Assembly: GCA_024102635.1 (NCBI GenBank)
Contig: JAGFJO010000010.1
Location: forward strand, 1-32,698
Length of the DNA: 32,698 bases
Source: Deltaproteobacteria bacterium
GTDB taxonomy: Bacteria > Bdellovibrionota_C > UBA2361 > JAGFJO01
Direction of reading: 5' to 3'
Shown here: piece after piece, positions 16,794 through 24,379 of the stretch
How positions within the stretch are numbered: the stretch's first letter is position 1
Layout: every line of letters starts with the position of its first letter
The notes under the pieces: model-generated
Told to the model about the DNA's origin: nothing
Database searches by the model: none
What the model saw: only the letters and a program-made list of their open reading frames with translations
Made by a program: the position numbers and the translations under genes

Positions 16794-17218
16794 TGCTCCC
16801 CATTTAACATAATTGAAATCGTCCGTCTTTATCCTCCTAAACATGACATAAGTCATGTCCGCCTCCGTAATGAATTTGCTATTTGTTTCTATTCTGCGGG
16901 GAAGCATCAGCTCAGCCCATGCTTGATTTTGATGCAGTAATGTAAAATGGGTTCGGTAAGATGGAGTTGGTTGCGTAGAATATTTATTGGCGCTCGGACG
17001 CAACTGAAGTTTATTGCATAGTGAACCGCCCGAAGCTGCCAGCAATATTAAAGAGTTATATTCCTTAAAGCTTATCAATCCCTACCGCTTTGGCCAAAAA
17101 ATCGGAAACTACCACAGGTGCTAATCAAAGAAAGTTGAATTTCGCATGAGAGCACTCGTCATAAGAGTTGCAAGAGATTGATTGCTTTTTGAACATAGTT
17201 TTGAAAAGGAGCTTTACT
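16794..17218. other. Divergent intergenic region, 425 bases
   Basis: With the starts chosen for the genes on either side, this stretch is non-coding apart from low-grade open frames. It holds the 18-bp palindrome at 16841-16858 and the Shine-Dalgarno sequences of both flanking genes. I see no tRNA or obvious terminator. Two nearby T-rich, TTGA-containing stretches (17188-17204) could belong to a promoter for the rightward gene, but no clear hexamer pair stands out. Confidence 0.5.
16841..16858. promoter_or_regulatory. 18-bp perfect inverted repeat, probable operator
   Basis: The sequence ACATGACATAAGTCATGT consists of 7-base arms (ACATGAC/GTCATGT) around a 4-base centre. It lies 48-65 bases upstream of the chosen start of the leftward Cx9C gene, a normal place for a dimeric regulator. 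The geometry resembles sites of Crp/Fnr-type or other dimeric regulators, but the half-site is not one I can assign. Confidence 0.5.
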
Positions 17219-17617
17219 TTGAACTATCCAGCTATTGATGCCGAGGCAGTTGGTATCTTCGATGCCCCAAACCTGACTGGGACTCCGGAAAGGCGTTTAC
17301 TCTTAGCAGTCTTGGAGCGTGCCCTACTCGATTATGTAGGAAACGACTCTGAAGAGGTGAGGATTGCGGAAGAATGGATCTTTCAAGACGACGAGAAAGA
17401 TGAGGGGGTTGCGTTTTCATTCACTTGGATCTGCAAAGAATTGGATCTCGACGTCCAAGATATCAGACAGAAAGTTCGCGCTATGCCCAAGAGAGGTGCG
17501 AGCAGGATCGCCCCATGGTATCTGACCAAGGAATACGGAAAGAACCGAAGGGTTGAAAAAAATGGCGCGGAGACAAAGTGCAGAGGAAAGGTACTCGATT
17601 TCTGCTCCAAAAGCTGA
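17219..17617 (+). CDS. Small conserved hypothetical protein
   Basis: I choose TTG 17219, which has AAGGAG (17206-17211) 7 bases upstream, giving 132 residues; the longer frame from 17168 lacks a ribosome site. The core reads RRLLLAVLERALLDY, then AEEWIFQDD, then FSFTWICKELDLDVQDIR, then a basic end. I recall small proteins of this pattern (long helix, WIF, SFxxIC, LxLDxxxIR) from Deltaproteobacteria, but no function is known to me. The last helix pair could be a helix-turn-helix, which would suit a regulator; this is a guess. A strong terminator follows 53 bases after the stop. Confidence 0.65.
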   Translation: MNYPAIDAEAVGIFDAPNLTGTPERRLLLAVLERALLDYVGNDSEEVRIAEEWIFQDDEKDEGVAFSFTWICKELDLDVQDIRQKVRAMPKRGASRIAPWYLTKEYGKNRRVEKNGAETKCRGKVLDFCSKS

Positions 17618-17669
17618 TTTTAGATTTTTAAAGATCCCGTCTCCTTAACTTAAATAAACACTGTACACC

Positions 17670-17716
17670 CCGCCATCATTCAGAAGAGATTTTGAGTGGT
17701 GGCGGTTTTTTCTTTT
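17670..17716 (+). terminator. Strong intrinsic terminator
   Basis: A 12-bp stem, CCGCCATCATTC (17670-17681) with GAGTGGTGGCGG (17694-17705), includes two G-U pairs and a 12-base loop. It is followed directly by TTTTTTCTTTT. It ends transcription of the small hypothetical gene upstream. Confidence 0.85.
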
Positions 17717-17772
17717 GAGCTAGGTGTTAACCACTTTAGGCCGGATCCACAGATGATGGACTACTCTCTGCT

Positions 17773-17904
17773 ATGGCAGCATCGAAGCAGCCAGTTAACG
17801 GAGTCGACGGCGTGGACGAGGCGGATTTGAAATCCTTACTGGAACTTTTTGCAGAGCAAGCGGGAACTCTAAAATTACACAAAGCGAGATTAAAGCTTCC
17901 CTAA
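17773..17904 (+). CDS. Possible 43-residue ORF, doubtful
   Basis: ATG 17773 to TAA 17902-17904 encodes a short acidic N-terminus followed by a likely amphipathic helix (DLKSLLELFAEQAGTLKLHK) and a basic end. There is no clear Shine-Dalgarno sequence. It lies after the terminator, so it would need its own promoter. I list it because the composition is protein-like; it may be chance. Confidence 0.2.
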   Translation: MAASKQPVNGVDGVDEADLKSLLELFAEQAGTLKLHKARLKLP

Positions 17905-17993
17905 GTTTTTGCAGCATCACTAATATCCTCGGTAAGGCGGATAAATTAAAAAGTCGCTATGTGAGTATAATCGGCAGATTTAAGGTGAATGTT

Positions 17994-18084
17994 TAGGTAA
18001 TTCAGGAGGTAAAAGCCCTCTACCTAACTGGCCGGTAGAATGGAAGAAAAACGGAGCCCTTTAGCTGCAGCCCCTCGGCTGCAG
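17994..18084 (+). ncRNA. Candidate structured RNA element, unidentified
   Basis: Hairpin one: the outer stem TAGGTA (17994-17999) pairs with TACCTA (18021-18026), and the inner stem GAGG (18006-18009) pairs with CCTC (18017-18020) around a 7-base loop; a 6-base bulge sits on the 5' side only. Hairpin two: CTGCAGC (18065-18071) pairs with GCTGCAG (18078-18084) around a 6-base loop. The strand is uncertain. On the minus strand this would be the 3' untranslated region of fumC. It matches no RNA family I can name. Confidence 0.25.
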
Positions 18085-18168
18085 ACGATATTTTGAACTT
18101 TTGATTAAGCTAACACTTAACGCAGAGGAATACAGTGAGGGTAGCGTTTAGCTCGCGTGACGCCCCCG

Positions 18169-19599
18169 CTACAGACCCGGCTTTGTCATCGCCACAAGAT
18201 CTAGAACTTTGGCAAGCTCCTCCTCTGAAAGGAGATTCAATTCCCGGGCAACCTGACGCACCGTTTTATTCTCGGCATATGCCTTTTTAGCTACCTTAGC
18301 AGCTTGGTCATATCCGATCTTCGGAGCGAGACTCGTGCAGGTGGCAAGGCTCTTTTCCGCATAATCAAGGCACCTTTCCACGTCAGCTTCTATTCCAGAT
18401 GCGCACTTTACGTTAAAGTTATTAACGGCGGCGGCTAGGATTTCGATGCTTTCAAGGAGATTATGCGCAATAACCGGCATCATGACGTTTAGCTCGAAGT
18501 TTCCGTGCTGACCGCAGGTGGCTATGCATGCGTCATTGCCGATAACCTGGGCGGCGACCATCATGGTGGATTCGCAGATAACAGGATTTACCTTAGCCGG
18601 CATTATGCTCGATCCGGGCTGGATATCAGGAAAGCTGATCTCCCCGAGGCCGCAGCGCGGTCCCGAGCTTAGGAAACGCACATCATTCGCAATTTTCAAC
18701 ATCGAGATTGCAACCGTCCGAAGCTGACCGCTCATCTCGACCGCAGCATCGCGCGATGCTTGCGCTTCGAAGTGATTTTGGGCTTCAGTGAAGCTCATCC
18801 CTGTTAGCTTATTAAGCTCGGAGATCGCCCTCTGTGCGAACTCAGGATGGGTATTCAGCCCTGTTCCAACCGCTGTCCCGCCTAACGCCAACTCAGTAAG
18901 AGTCGGAAAGCATCCTTTCACTCTCTGAATCGCGAGCTCAATCTGCCTGCCATAGCCGCTAAATTCTTGGCCAAGGGTGACCGGAGTCGCATCTTGAAGA
19001 TGCGTGCGTCCAGACTTCACAACTCCAGCGAATCTCTTAGCTTTCTCTTGAAATGTATTCTGCAGTTTTTCGAGAGCGGGAATGAGCAAGCGGGTGAGCA
19101 TTATCGAGGCCGAAACGTGAATCGCGGTAGGAATAACATCATTTGACGACTGACACATATTTACATGGTCATTCGGATGGACTACCGATTTGTCCCCCGG
19201 TTTGCCGCCTAAGATCTGAATTGCGCGGTTAGCGATGACTTCGTTGGCATTCATGTTTGTTGAAGTACCAGAACCGGTCTGGAAGATGTCTAGGACGAAG
19301 TGGCTGTCCAATTCGCCGTCCATAACCTGCTTGGCAGCCTCGGAAATAGCATCGGCCTTGTCTGCAGCAAGCAGCTGTAACGATTTGTTCGCTTGTGCGG
19401 CGCTAAATTTAATCGCTCCCAGTGCGCCTATGAAATCTCTCGAAAAGCGCAACTTGCTAATTGGAAAGTTTAGAACGGCACGCTGTGTCGTCGCTCCATA
19501 CAGCGCCTCCTGTGGAACCTCCATTTCGCCCATCGAATCCACCTCTTTTCGCATCTTCATCTGCTTTGTTTTTCCTTTCATTAATTCTTGAGCGGCCAA
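18169..19599 (-). CDS. fumC: Class II fumarate hydratase
   Basis: FumC interconverts fumarate and malate in the TCA cycle and is an iron-free tetramer. It aligns throughout with E. coli FumC: QTGSGTSTNMNANEV, HPNDHVNMCQSSNDV, GRTHLQDATPVTLGQE, the GTGLNTHPEFA block, and the flexible-loop signature GSSIMPAKVNP with the catalytic serine. The loop has Ala where most fumarases have Gly, as in aspartases. However, GNFELNVMMP follows, which is fumarase-like (aspartases have GQLQLNV), so I call fumarase. The longest frame begins at TTG 19599. The family alignment fits an ATG at 19560 or 19554 better. A divergent intergenic region separates it from the HDOD gene. Confidence 0.95.
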   Translation of the reverse strand: MAAQELMKGKTKQMKMRKEVDSMGEMEVPQEALYGATTQRAVLNFPISKLRFSRDFIGALGAIKFSAAQANKSLQLLAADKADAISEAAKQVMDGELDSHFVLDIFQTGSGTSTNMNANEVIANRAIQILGGKPGDKSVVHPNDHVNMCQSSNDVIPTAIHVSASIMLTRLLIPALEKLQNTFQEKAKRFAGVVKSGRTHLQDATPVTLGQEFSGYGRQIELAIQRVKGCFPTLTELALGGTAVGTGLNTHPEFAQRAISELNKLTGMSFTEAQNHFEAQASRDAAVEMSGQLRTVAISMLKIANDVRFLSSGPRCGLGEISFPDIQPGSSIMPAKVNPVICESTMMVAAQVIGNDACIATCGQHGNFELNVMMPVIAHNLLESIEILAAAVNNFNVKCASGIEADVERCLDYAEKSLATCTSLAPKIGYDQAAKVAKKAYAENKTVRQVARELNLLSEEELAKVLDLVAMTKPGL

Positions 19600-19922
19600 T
19601 GCTTAGGGCGGGGCTCAATCTCGGGAAGCCGCCTATAGACCTCCCGATGTAGGCCACCAAGTGCAATAAAGCTCGATTTCAGGGAAACACCTGAGTGCCT
19701 TTAACCTCCTGACATTATCAAAATGCATCAATGATTTCAAATCTTTGAGTCATGCCCGTAACTCCTAAAGGAGTGTTCTGAAAGCATTAAGAAAATGGCT
19801 CTTTTGGTCGAGCTTATAAGGGTAAGTATGAGAGATGAATTGCAGCCGCAGCCGCAACAGGGGGAAGATATGCGGCTTGAATCAAGCACTAACCAATTTT
19901 TGAGGAGTCAGGAGGAGATATA
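19600..19922. other. Divergent intergenic region, 323 bases
   Basis: This lies between fumC (leftward) and the HDOD gene (rightward). It contains a palindrome, ACTCCTAAAGGAGT (19761-19774; 6-base arms, 2-base centre), and a possible 31-residue leader ORF (19828-19923). A strong Shine-Dalgarno sequence AGGAGG ends at about 19916. No convincing sigma-70 or sigma-54 promoter could be picked by eye. Confidence 0.5.
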
Positions 19923-19923
19923 G
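19828..19923 (+). CDS. Possible 31-residue leader ORF coupled to HDOD gene
   Basis: ATG 19828 opens a Gln/Glu-rich 31-residue frame whose TAG stop shares one base with the GTG start of the HDOD gene (TAGTG). Its own ribosome site is weak (AAGGGTAAG). The downstream gene's strong AGGAGG lies inside this frame. The arrangement allows translational coupling, but chance is equally possible. Confidence 0.25.
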   Translation: MRDELQPQPQQGEDMRLESSTNQFLRSQEEI

Positions 19924-21629
19924 TGCCACCACCAGTTCAACCGGAAAGCAACGACAAGGCTCTTCCGATAGATGACAGCGCTAAGAATGCTGAGGGTCAA
20001 GCCGATGGGTCAAAGGCAGTCGGTCCATTCCAAGTAGAGTTTCCCAGCGATTTGGCTGTATGGGCACAGGCTCGCCGGTTAGTAGGCGATGGCAACTCGC
20101 GTGTTGACGACCTTGCTACTTGCGCCAGCCAAGATCCGGTCATCGTCATGGAGCTGCTTAAGATCTCAAACGCTATGTATTTTTCGGCTGGACGCCAGCC
20201 GATCACATCAACCCGCACCGCCATTCAAAGGCTGGGCTCCGAGGTCGTACTTAAAACTCTTGATAAGATGCATGAGCGGGTGCAAATCGAAAACAAGGAG
20301 GTCTCGGGCTGGTTTGAAATTCACCGCAGCCGCTGCCGGCGCACCGCGATTATAGCGCGGGTACTTGCAGAATCTCAGGCCAAGCAGCTGGCCGATGAAT
20401 GCCAGGTTGTGGGCTCATTCCTTTACGTCGGCGAGATGCTGGCAGCGATCTACCTTGCCGAGAAATATGCGATGCTGGCGGATGAAATGCCGCGCGCGAG
20501 CCTAAACTATCGGCTCTCCCAAGACTTCAAATTCGACGTCGAGCGAATGGGGATCCAATATTTGCGCCGCAACGGTATACCGGAGGCGCTTCTCTTCGCG
20601 ATTGACCGTGAGGGACGCTCGAAGTCCGCCGAGCGTGCAGTGATGAAGCCTCTTTGCATGGCGGCAGGCGAGTTAGTAGAAGCGTTTGACAGCAACAAAT
20701 GGGATAAATTCGCGCCCGGTAAGCAACTTCCGCCTAAGAGCGCGGTTCGAATGCTGGGTCTAGGAGAGAGTCAATATCTCAAAATATACGAGCGCATTTC
20801 CGAATATCTTTTTGCTGCCAGAGTCACCGACGAAAAGAAAAAGCGGGGCGGCGACGCTCCGCCGGTGTCGGCGACATCAATTACCGTCAGCGCCCCCAGC
20901 AGCCCCGTAAACAGCACACCAACGGATCAGGAGGCTCTTCAATCCGAGATTGAAGATATTCTTCAGTCGACTCACGATGACCTAGAGCCCGTGAAAATGG
21001 AAGCTGCACCGAAAAAAGAGGTGGAGACACAGCAAGCTGCACAGCCGGCCTCTAAGCAGGAGGATGATCAATTCAGCTTGTCGCAGCCGAAGCCAAAAGC
21101 AAACCCGCGGCGCACCGGAAAAACAAAGATTATCGCTCCTCCAAAACTGGTCAACTCGAACGCTGAAGCAGTTGTCTCTTCAATTGCAGACGTTTTAAAC
21201 AGTGCCACCAACAGCGAACAGCTTCTTTCGGAGATTTTGGCGATGCTGGTCGACTCGGGGCCCTTCAATAAGTCTGCGTTAATAGTGGTTTCCAAGGACC
21301 GCAAGAAAGCTATCGTGGTAGCTGCGCGCGGGCCGAATATCGGGAATGGCCAGAAGCTGGATCTGGACGATCCTCTTAATCCTCTCGCTCAGTGCTTTTC
21401 GAAAGTACAGTCGTTCGGAAACAAGAAAAGCGCCGTATCGCCGTTCGGCAGCCGATCTTTTGCCGTAGCACCGATTGACGCCGATCATGAGACTCCTGTC
21501 GCCCTTTACGCAGATTGCGGCAATGAAGGTGCTATTTCATTCGAAGCGAGGCGGGTATTCCGCACCGTGGTAGAGATCTTAAACGAGAAGCTGCCTGATA
21601 TTCCCGGCGGCATTCCTATAGAGCTTTAG
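19923..21629 (+). CDS. HDOD-domain signalling protein with GAF-like C-terminus
   Basis: The HDOD domain (about 35-240) is a catalytically dead relative of HD phosphohydrolases used in signalling. It shows FPSDLAVWAQARRLVGDGNS, CASQDPVIVMELLKISNAMY and TAIQRLGSEVVLKTL, then a helical lobe. A Ser/Pro/Gln-rich linker (about 300-400) leads to a C-terminal domain (about 410-560) with IADVLNSATNSEQLLSEILAM and FAVAPIDADHETPVALYAD, which reads like a GAF or GAF-like sensor. The GTG start has AGGAGG about 7 bases upstream. It is the first gene of the likely HDOD-skp-sseB operon. No enzymatic residues are evident; the ligand and output are unknown. Confidence 0.85.
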   Translation: MPPPVQPESNDKALPIDDSAKNAEGQADGSKAVGPFQVEFPSDLAVWAQARRLVGDGNSRVDDLATCASQDPVIVMELLKISNAMYFSAGRQPITSTRTAIQRLGSEVVLKTLDKMHERVQIENKEVSGWFEIHRSRCRRTAIIARVLAESQAKQLADECQVVGSFLYVGEMLAAIYLAEKYAMLADEMPRASLNYRLSQDFKFDVERMGIQYLRRNGIPEALLFAIDREGRSKSAERAVMKPLCMAAGELVEAFDSNKWDKFAPGKQLPPKSAVRMLGLGESQYLKIYERISEYLFAARVTDEKKKRGGDAPPVSATSITVSAPSSPVNSTPTDQEALQSEIEDILQSTHDDLEPVKMEAAPKKEVETQQAAQPASKQEDDQFSLSQPKPKANPRRTGKTKIIAPPKLVNSNAEAVVSSIADVLNSATNSEQLLSEILAMLVDSGPFNKSALIVVSKDRKKAIVVAARGPNIGNGQKLDLDDPLNPLAQCFSKVQSFGNKKSAVSPFGSRSFAVAPIDADHETPVALYADCGNEGAISFEARRVFRTVVEILNEKLPDIPGGIPIEL

Positions 21630-21735
21630 ACTCAGAACAATTCCGGCCTTTCAGTGAGGTTGAAAGCACCTTGGCTTGCAAATAGCACTAGGAGGCGGTA
21701 TCTACAAAAGGGCATATATCTGCTATGGAGAATCC

Positions 21736-22293
21736 ATGAAATTTTCAATTATAGCTCTAGAGATCAAACGTCTATTCCGCGCTACTCCTATGGTAGGTGG
21801 AATACTTATTATGGCAATAGTGAGCCTGGCTACCGCCCCGGTACTAGCGTCCGCCGAATACACCATTGCAACTGTAGACGTAAACCGGCTGCTTAATGAG
21901 TCGAAGGAAGCTAAGAATCGCCGTAAGGAGCTTGACGAGATGTCTTCGAAGGCAAAGGCCAAGATTGAAGATAAGAAAAAGGCGCTTCAGGTTGTTGAGA
22001 AGAAGATCAAGGAGGGAGCTATACAAGAGGACTCCCCGGAAGCTGAGAAGTTTAGAAACGATGCGCGTGATTTCGCCCGCTATATCAAAGACACCGAAGC
22101 TGACATTAAATCCGAGTTCTTGAAATCTAACAAAGCGCTGACCGAGAAGACTTTAACCCTTATATCCAAGTACGCTGAAAGTAACGGAATCGATCTGGTT
22201 CTAGACAAAAGCTCTGGGGGGCGAGGCCCGGTGCTTTACGGAAACAACACCGCCGACATTACCGATGCAATCGTGGCACAGCTGAATGGTTAG
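21736..22293 (+). CDS. Skp/OmpH-family periplasmic chaperone
   Basis: OmpH/Skp proteins hold unfolded outer-membrane proteins in the periplasm. I chose ATG 21736 (GGAG at 21727-21730, spacing 5) over a TTG 60 bases upstream. A signal peptide ends near PVLASA, followed by the family's strand IATVDVNRLLNESKEAKNRR. A long charged coiled coil (about 60-145) comes next, then ALTEKTLTLISKYAESNGIDLVLDK and a C-terminal strand. At 185 residues it is typical. It implies an outer membrane, the clearest evidence in this window for a Gram-negative envelope. It is not next to bamA or lpxD, its usual neighbours. Confidence 0.85.
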   Translation: MKFSIIALEIKRLFRATPMVGGILIMAIVSLATAPVLASAEYTIATVDVNRLLNESKEAKNRRKELDEMSSKAKAKIEDKKKALQVVEKKIKEGAIQEDSPEAEKFRNDARDFARYIKDTEADIKSEFLKSNKALTEKTLTLISKYAESNGIDLVLDKSSGGRGPVLYGNNTADITDAIVAQLNG

Positions 22294-22326
22294 CTTGAAG
22301 AAAGCAGCCTCCAGGCCGCAATAAGA

Positions 22327-23133
22327 ATGAACAGCGGATCTCACGATAGCCCCAATCTTGCGCTTGAGGAGAGCTTCGAGGGTGCAAGCGCGGGAAGTAC
22401 GGAAAAGATGCGGCGATTCTTTCAGGCATTCCTGCACGGCCCACTTTACATTCCGAATCGCCTACAACAGGTGGCACTGCAAAATTTAGCCGACTATCCT
22501 AACGATTTTACCACTATGCTTGCGCTGCAAAGTGAGGAGCGGCAGCTTGTGCCGGTTTTCTCACGGCCTGAGCATATTGAGACCTGGTGTGGACACCCGC
22601 TGCTGTACTCGGCGATGAGCGGGAAGGAGCTTATGGCTAGAGTGCCGGACGGGTGGTGGCTGGTGATTAACCCCGGCACGCCTTTCAGTAAAGAGATCTC
22701 GCCGTGGGAGATGGAGCAGCTGAAAGAGCTAGAAGAGGAAGGAATAAGTAACATCATTGAGGAGCTCTCGATTGAGCCCGCCGGGACTTCAGTCGATCTC
22801 TCTCAGCTTGAGATATCTGACAGGCCGGAGTTATGCGCTGCTCTTACTTCGCTGGCTCAAGATCTTGCCGCCATTGACCAGCTATACCTGCTGTCCGAGC
22901 AGCGCTTAACAGATGAGGGAGATACCGCAGATATATGCGTAATTTTTGCGGAGGTCTCAGGCGCCGGGGCTAAGGCAGCCGCAGAAGTTTCAAGAAAGAT
23001 CAAAGACACTGCCGCCCGGCATCTTATTGGAGATCTCTGGGAAGCGCGGGTCATTTTGCCATCTGATGATCTTATGAAGGGAGTGCTTCGGCACTTTTCT
23101 CCGTTTTTCATTAGAAATGCCGCTGCAATTTAA
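22327..23133 (+). CDS. SseB-domain protein
   Basis: This cytosolic protein of 268 residues has an N-terminal SseB domain: MRRFFQAFLHGPLYIPNRL, then LVPVFSRPEHIETW, then LVINPGTPFSKEISPWE. A C-terminal region (about 155-265) with ALTSLAQDLAAIDQLYLLSE and VIFAEVSGAGAKAAAEV resembles the second SseB-type domain. SseB was named as a serine-sensitivity enhancer in E. coli, and the biochemical role is unclear. The gene begins 33 bases after skp and is followed by a terminator, so it is the last gene of that operon. Confidence 0.8.
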   Translation: MNSGSHDSPNLALEESFEGASAGSTEKMRRFFQAFLHGPLYIPNRLQQVALQNLADYPNDFTTMLALQSEERQLVPVFSRPEHIETWCGHPLLYSAMSGKELMARVPDGWWLVINPGTPFSKEISPWEMEQLKELEEEGISNIIEELSIEPAGTSVDLSQLEISDRPELCAALTSLAQDLAAIDQLYLLSEQRLTDEGDTADICVIFAEVSGAGAKAAAEVSRKIKDTAARHLIGDLWEARVILPSDDLMKGVLRHFSPFFIRNAAAI

Positions 23134-23186
23134 GCTTAATATAAGCGAGCATCGCGAGCTTATGTTGAGCACGTAATAATCCAATT

Positions 23187-23216
23187 AAAATCGCGAGCCG
23201 GCGAGCGATTTTTCCT
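23187..23216 (+). terminator. Intrinsic terminator after sseB
   Basis: An 8-bp perfect stem, AAAATCGC/GCGATTTT (23187-23194, 23205-23212), with a 10-base loop is followed by further Ts. The A-run and T-run at its ends could make it work in both directions. Another hairpin, ATAAGC/GCTTAT, lies just upstream. Confidence 0.7.
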
Positions 23217-23289
23217 TACTTCTACAGTTCAGCATATCACCCTTTAGGGATTGGCGGCTTATGCCGACCATTATTATAAGGCGATCCAG

Positions 23290-23568
23290 ATGCAGATAAT
23301 TACGATGGACGACAGCGACTTTCCCGCCCTGCTTACAGCATGGAGAGGTGGAAAGTGCGTAGGCCGGTACTGGGAACACGGGAAGGTACGGACTGTCTGC
23401 GCCTCCCCTCAATACCTAATAGTTTCGTCCGGCAATGGAACTTCCAAATTCGCATATAAACCAACCCGCAGCCTTGACGAGGCGTGGTCACTGGCGCGCC
23501 AGCTTCTATCGCGCCAAGAAAGCCGGGGTAACAAGGTAGAATTTTCCGCGGAGTCTAGCCCGGAGTAA
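23290..23568 (+). CDS. Small hypothetical protein
   Basis: A 92-residue frame from ATG 23290 (AAGGCGA about 7 bases upstream); a TTG at 23251 would give 105 residues but leaves no room for a ribosome site. The sequence alternates short strands and ends in a helix (TRSLDEAWSLARQLLSR) and a Ser/Glu tail. I do not recognise a family. The last 14 bases overlap the 3' end of the convergent rpiA gene. It follows the sseB terminator, so it is probably transcribed separately. Confidence 0.5.
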   Translation: MQIITMDDSDFPALLTAWRGGKCVGRYWEHGKVRTVCASPQYLIVSSGNGTSKFAYKPTRSLDEAWSLARQLLSRQESRGNKVEFSAESSPE

Positions 23569-24226
23569 GAACTTGAATGCCGCTTTTTCCGGCGACGATT
23601 ACCTCATTTGCGTAACCGATAAAAAGCCCGCTCTCCACCACACCGACAATCGATTTAATATTCCGCTCTAGATCTTTATCTATAGACTTGAACGTTACAT
23701 CCAAGATTATGTTACCAGCCTCTGTGATTATAGGGCCGTGCTTTCCAACTGCAGGGCGCAGCTCTATTCCGGTTGCGTTCAGCCGCTCAAGCTGACGTTC
23801 AGCAATCATGCGAGCCTCCGGAATGACCTCCACCGGTATTGCACATGCCTTTGACAGATCGTCCGTCATCTTACTGTCGTCTACTATCACTACAAAATGG
23901 TTGCACTTTGCTGCGAGAATCTTCTCTTGCAGCAGCGCCCCTCCCTTCCCTTTAATGAGCCATAAGTTCGAGTCGACCGCGTCTGCGCCATCGAAGCCCC
24001 ACGAAAGCTCGCCGTTAAAAGCCGGATATAGGACGGTCAGCCCTATCTCCTGGCACCTCCAAGCGCTTTGAAGTGATGTCGGCACCACCTGAAGATTCAA
24101 CCCTTCATTCTTGATACGCTCGCCTATCTTGGTAAGAGCCATGTCGACCGTGGAGCCCGTTCCCACACCGATCCGCTCCCCGTCCTTCACCCGCGCCGCT
24201 AATTTCTCTGCTACAGCTTCCTTCAT
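23555..24226 (-). CDS. rpiA: Ribose-5-phosphate isomerase A
   Basis: RpiA interconverts ribulose-5-phosphate and ribose-5-phosphate, feeding PRPP and hence nucleotides. If the DprE pathway is active, it also feeds polyprenyl-phospho-ribose. The motifs are complete: GVGTGST (20-26), FDGAD with Asp79 and Asp82, and KGKGGALLQEK with Lys94 and catalytic Glu101; PVEVIPEA and VESGLFIG follow. The length of 223 matches E. coli RpiA (219). ATG 24226 has GGAG five bases upstream. It is divergent from the second DUF2298 gene across 153 bases. Confidence 0.96.
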   Translation of the reverse strand: MKEAVAEKLAARVKDGERIGVGTGSTVDMALTKIGERIKNEGLNLQVVPTSLQSAWRCQEIGLTVLYPAFNGELSWGFDGADAVDSNLWLIKGKGGALLQEKILAAKCNHFVVIVDDSKMTDDLSKACAIPVEVIPEARMIAERQLERLNATGIELRPAVGKHGPIITEAGNIILDVTFKSIDKDLERNIKSIVGVVESGLFIGYANEVIVAGKSGIQVLTPG

Positions 24227-24261
24227 CGATGCTCCGTGTCCTTTAGATTTGCTATCGTCAC
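24223..24261 (-). CDS. Possible 12-residue leader ORF before rpiA
   Basis: A GTG at 24261-24259, preceded by a near-perfect AGGAGG (24271-24266), opens a 12-codon frame whose TGA overlaps the rpiA ATG as ATGA. This is the strongest Shine-Dalgarno sequence in the region, yet it does not serve rpiA directly because the frame differs. It may be a coupled leader; chance is possible. Confidence 0.3.
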   Translation of the reverse strand: MTIANLKDTEHR

Positions 24262-24379
24262 CGCTCCTCCTTCTTATATCAAATGTTTACATCATGGAAA
24301 GGTTAAAGCGGTGTAGACGGAAATTACCGTATTGGCTAGAATTTCGGCTGCTATTCACCTTTACTCTCTCGGATTATAA

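Larger units (their letters stand above)
17618..18168. other. Gene-poor region, 551 bases
   Basis: This lies between the small hypothetical gene and the 3' end of fumC. It contains a strong rightward terminator (17670-17716), a possible 43-residue ORF (17773-17904) and two RNA-like hairpins (17994-18026 and 18065-18084). No conserved gene or tRNA is visible. Confidence 0.6.

Noticed and set aside
16794..17078. 95-residue N-terminal extension of the Cx9C protein
   Set aside because: It lacks a ribosome site, buries a signal peptide in the middle of the protein, and overlaps an 18-bp palindrome; ATG 16793 has GGGGAG upstream.
17945..18060. c-di-GMP-I (GEMM) riboswitch
   Set aside because: Only a faint resemblance to the 3' half; the GGGCAAACC and GGGACGCAAAGCC core is missing and no gene follows on that strand.
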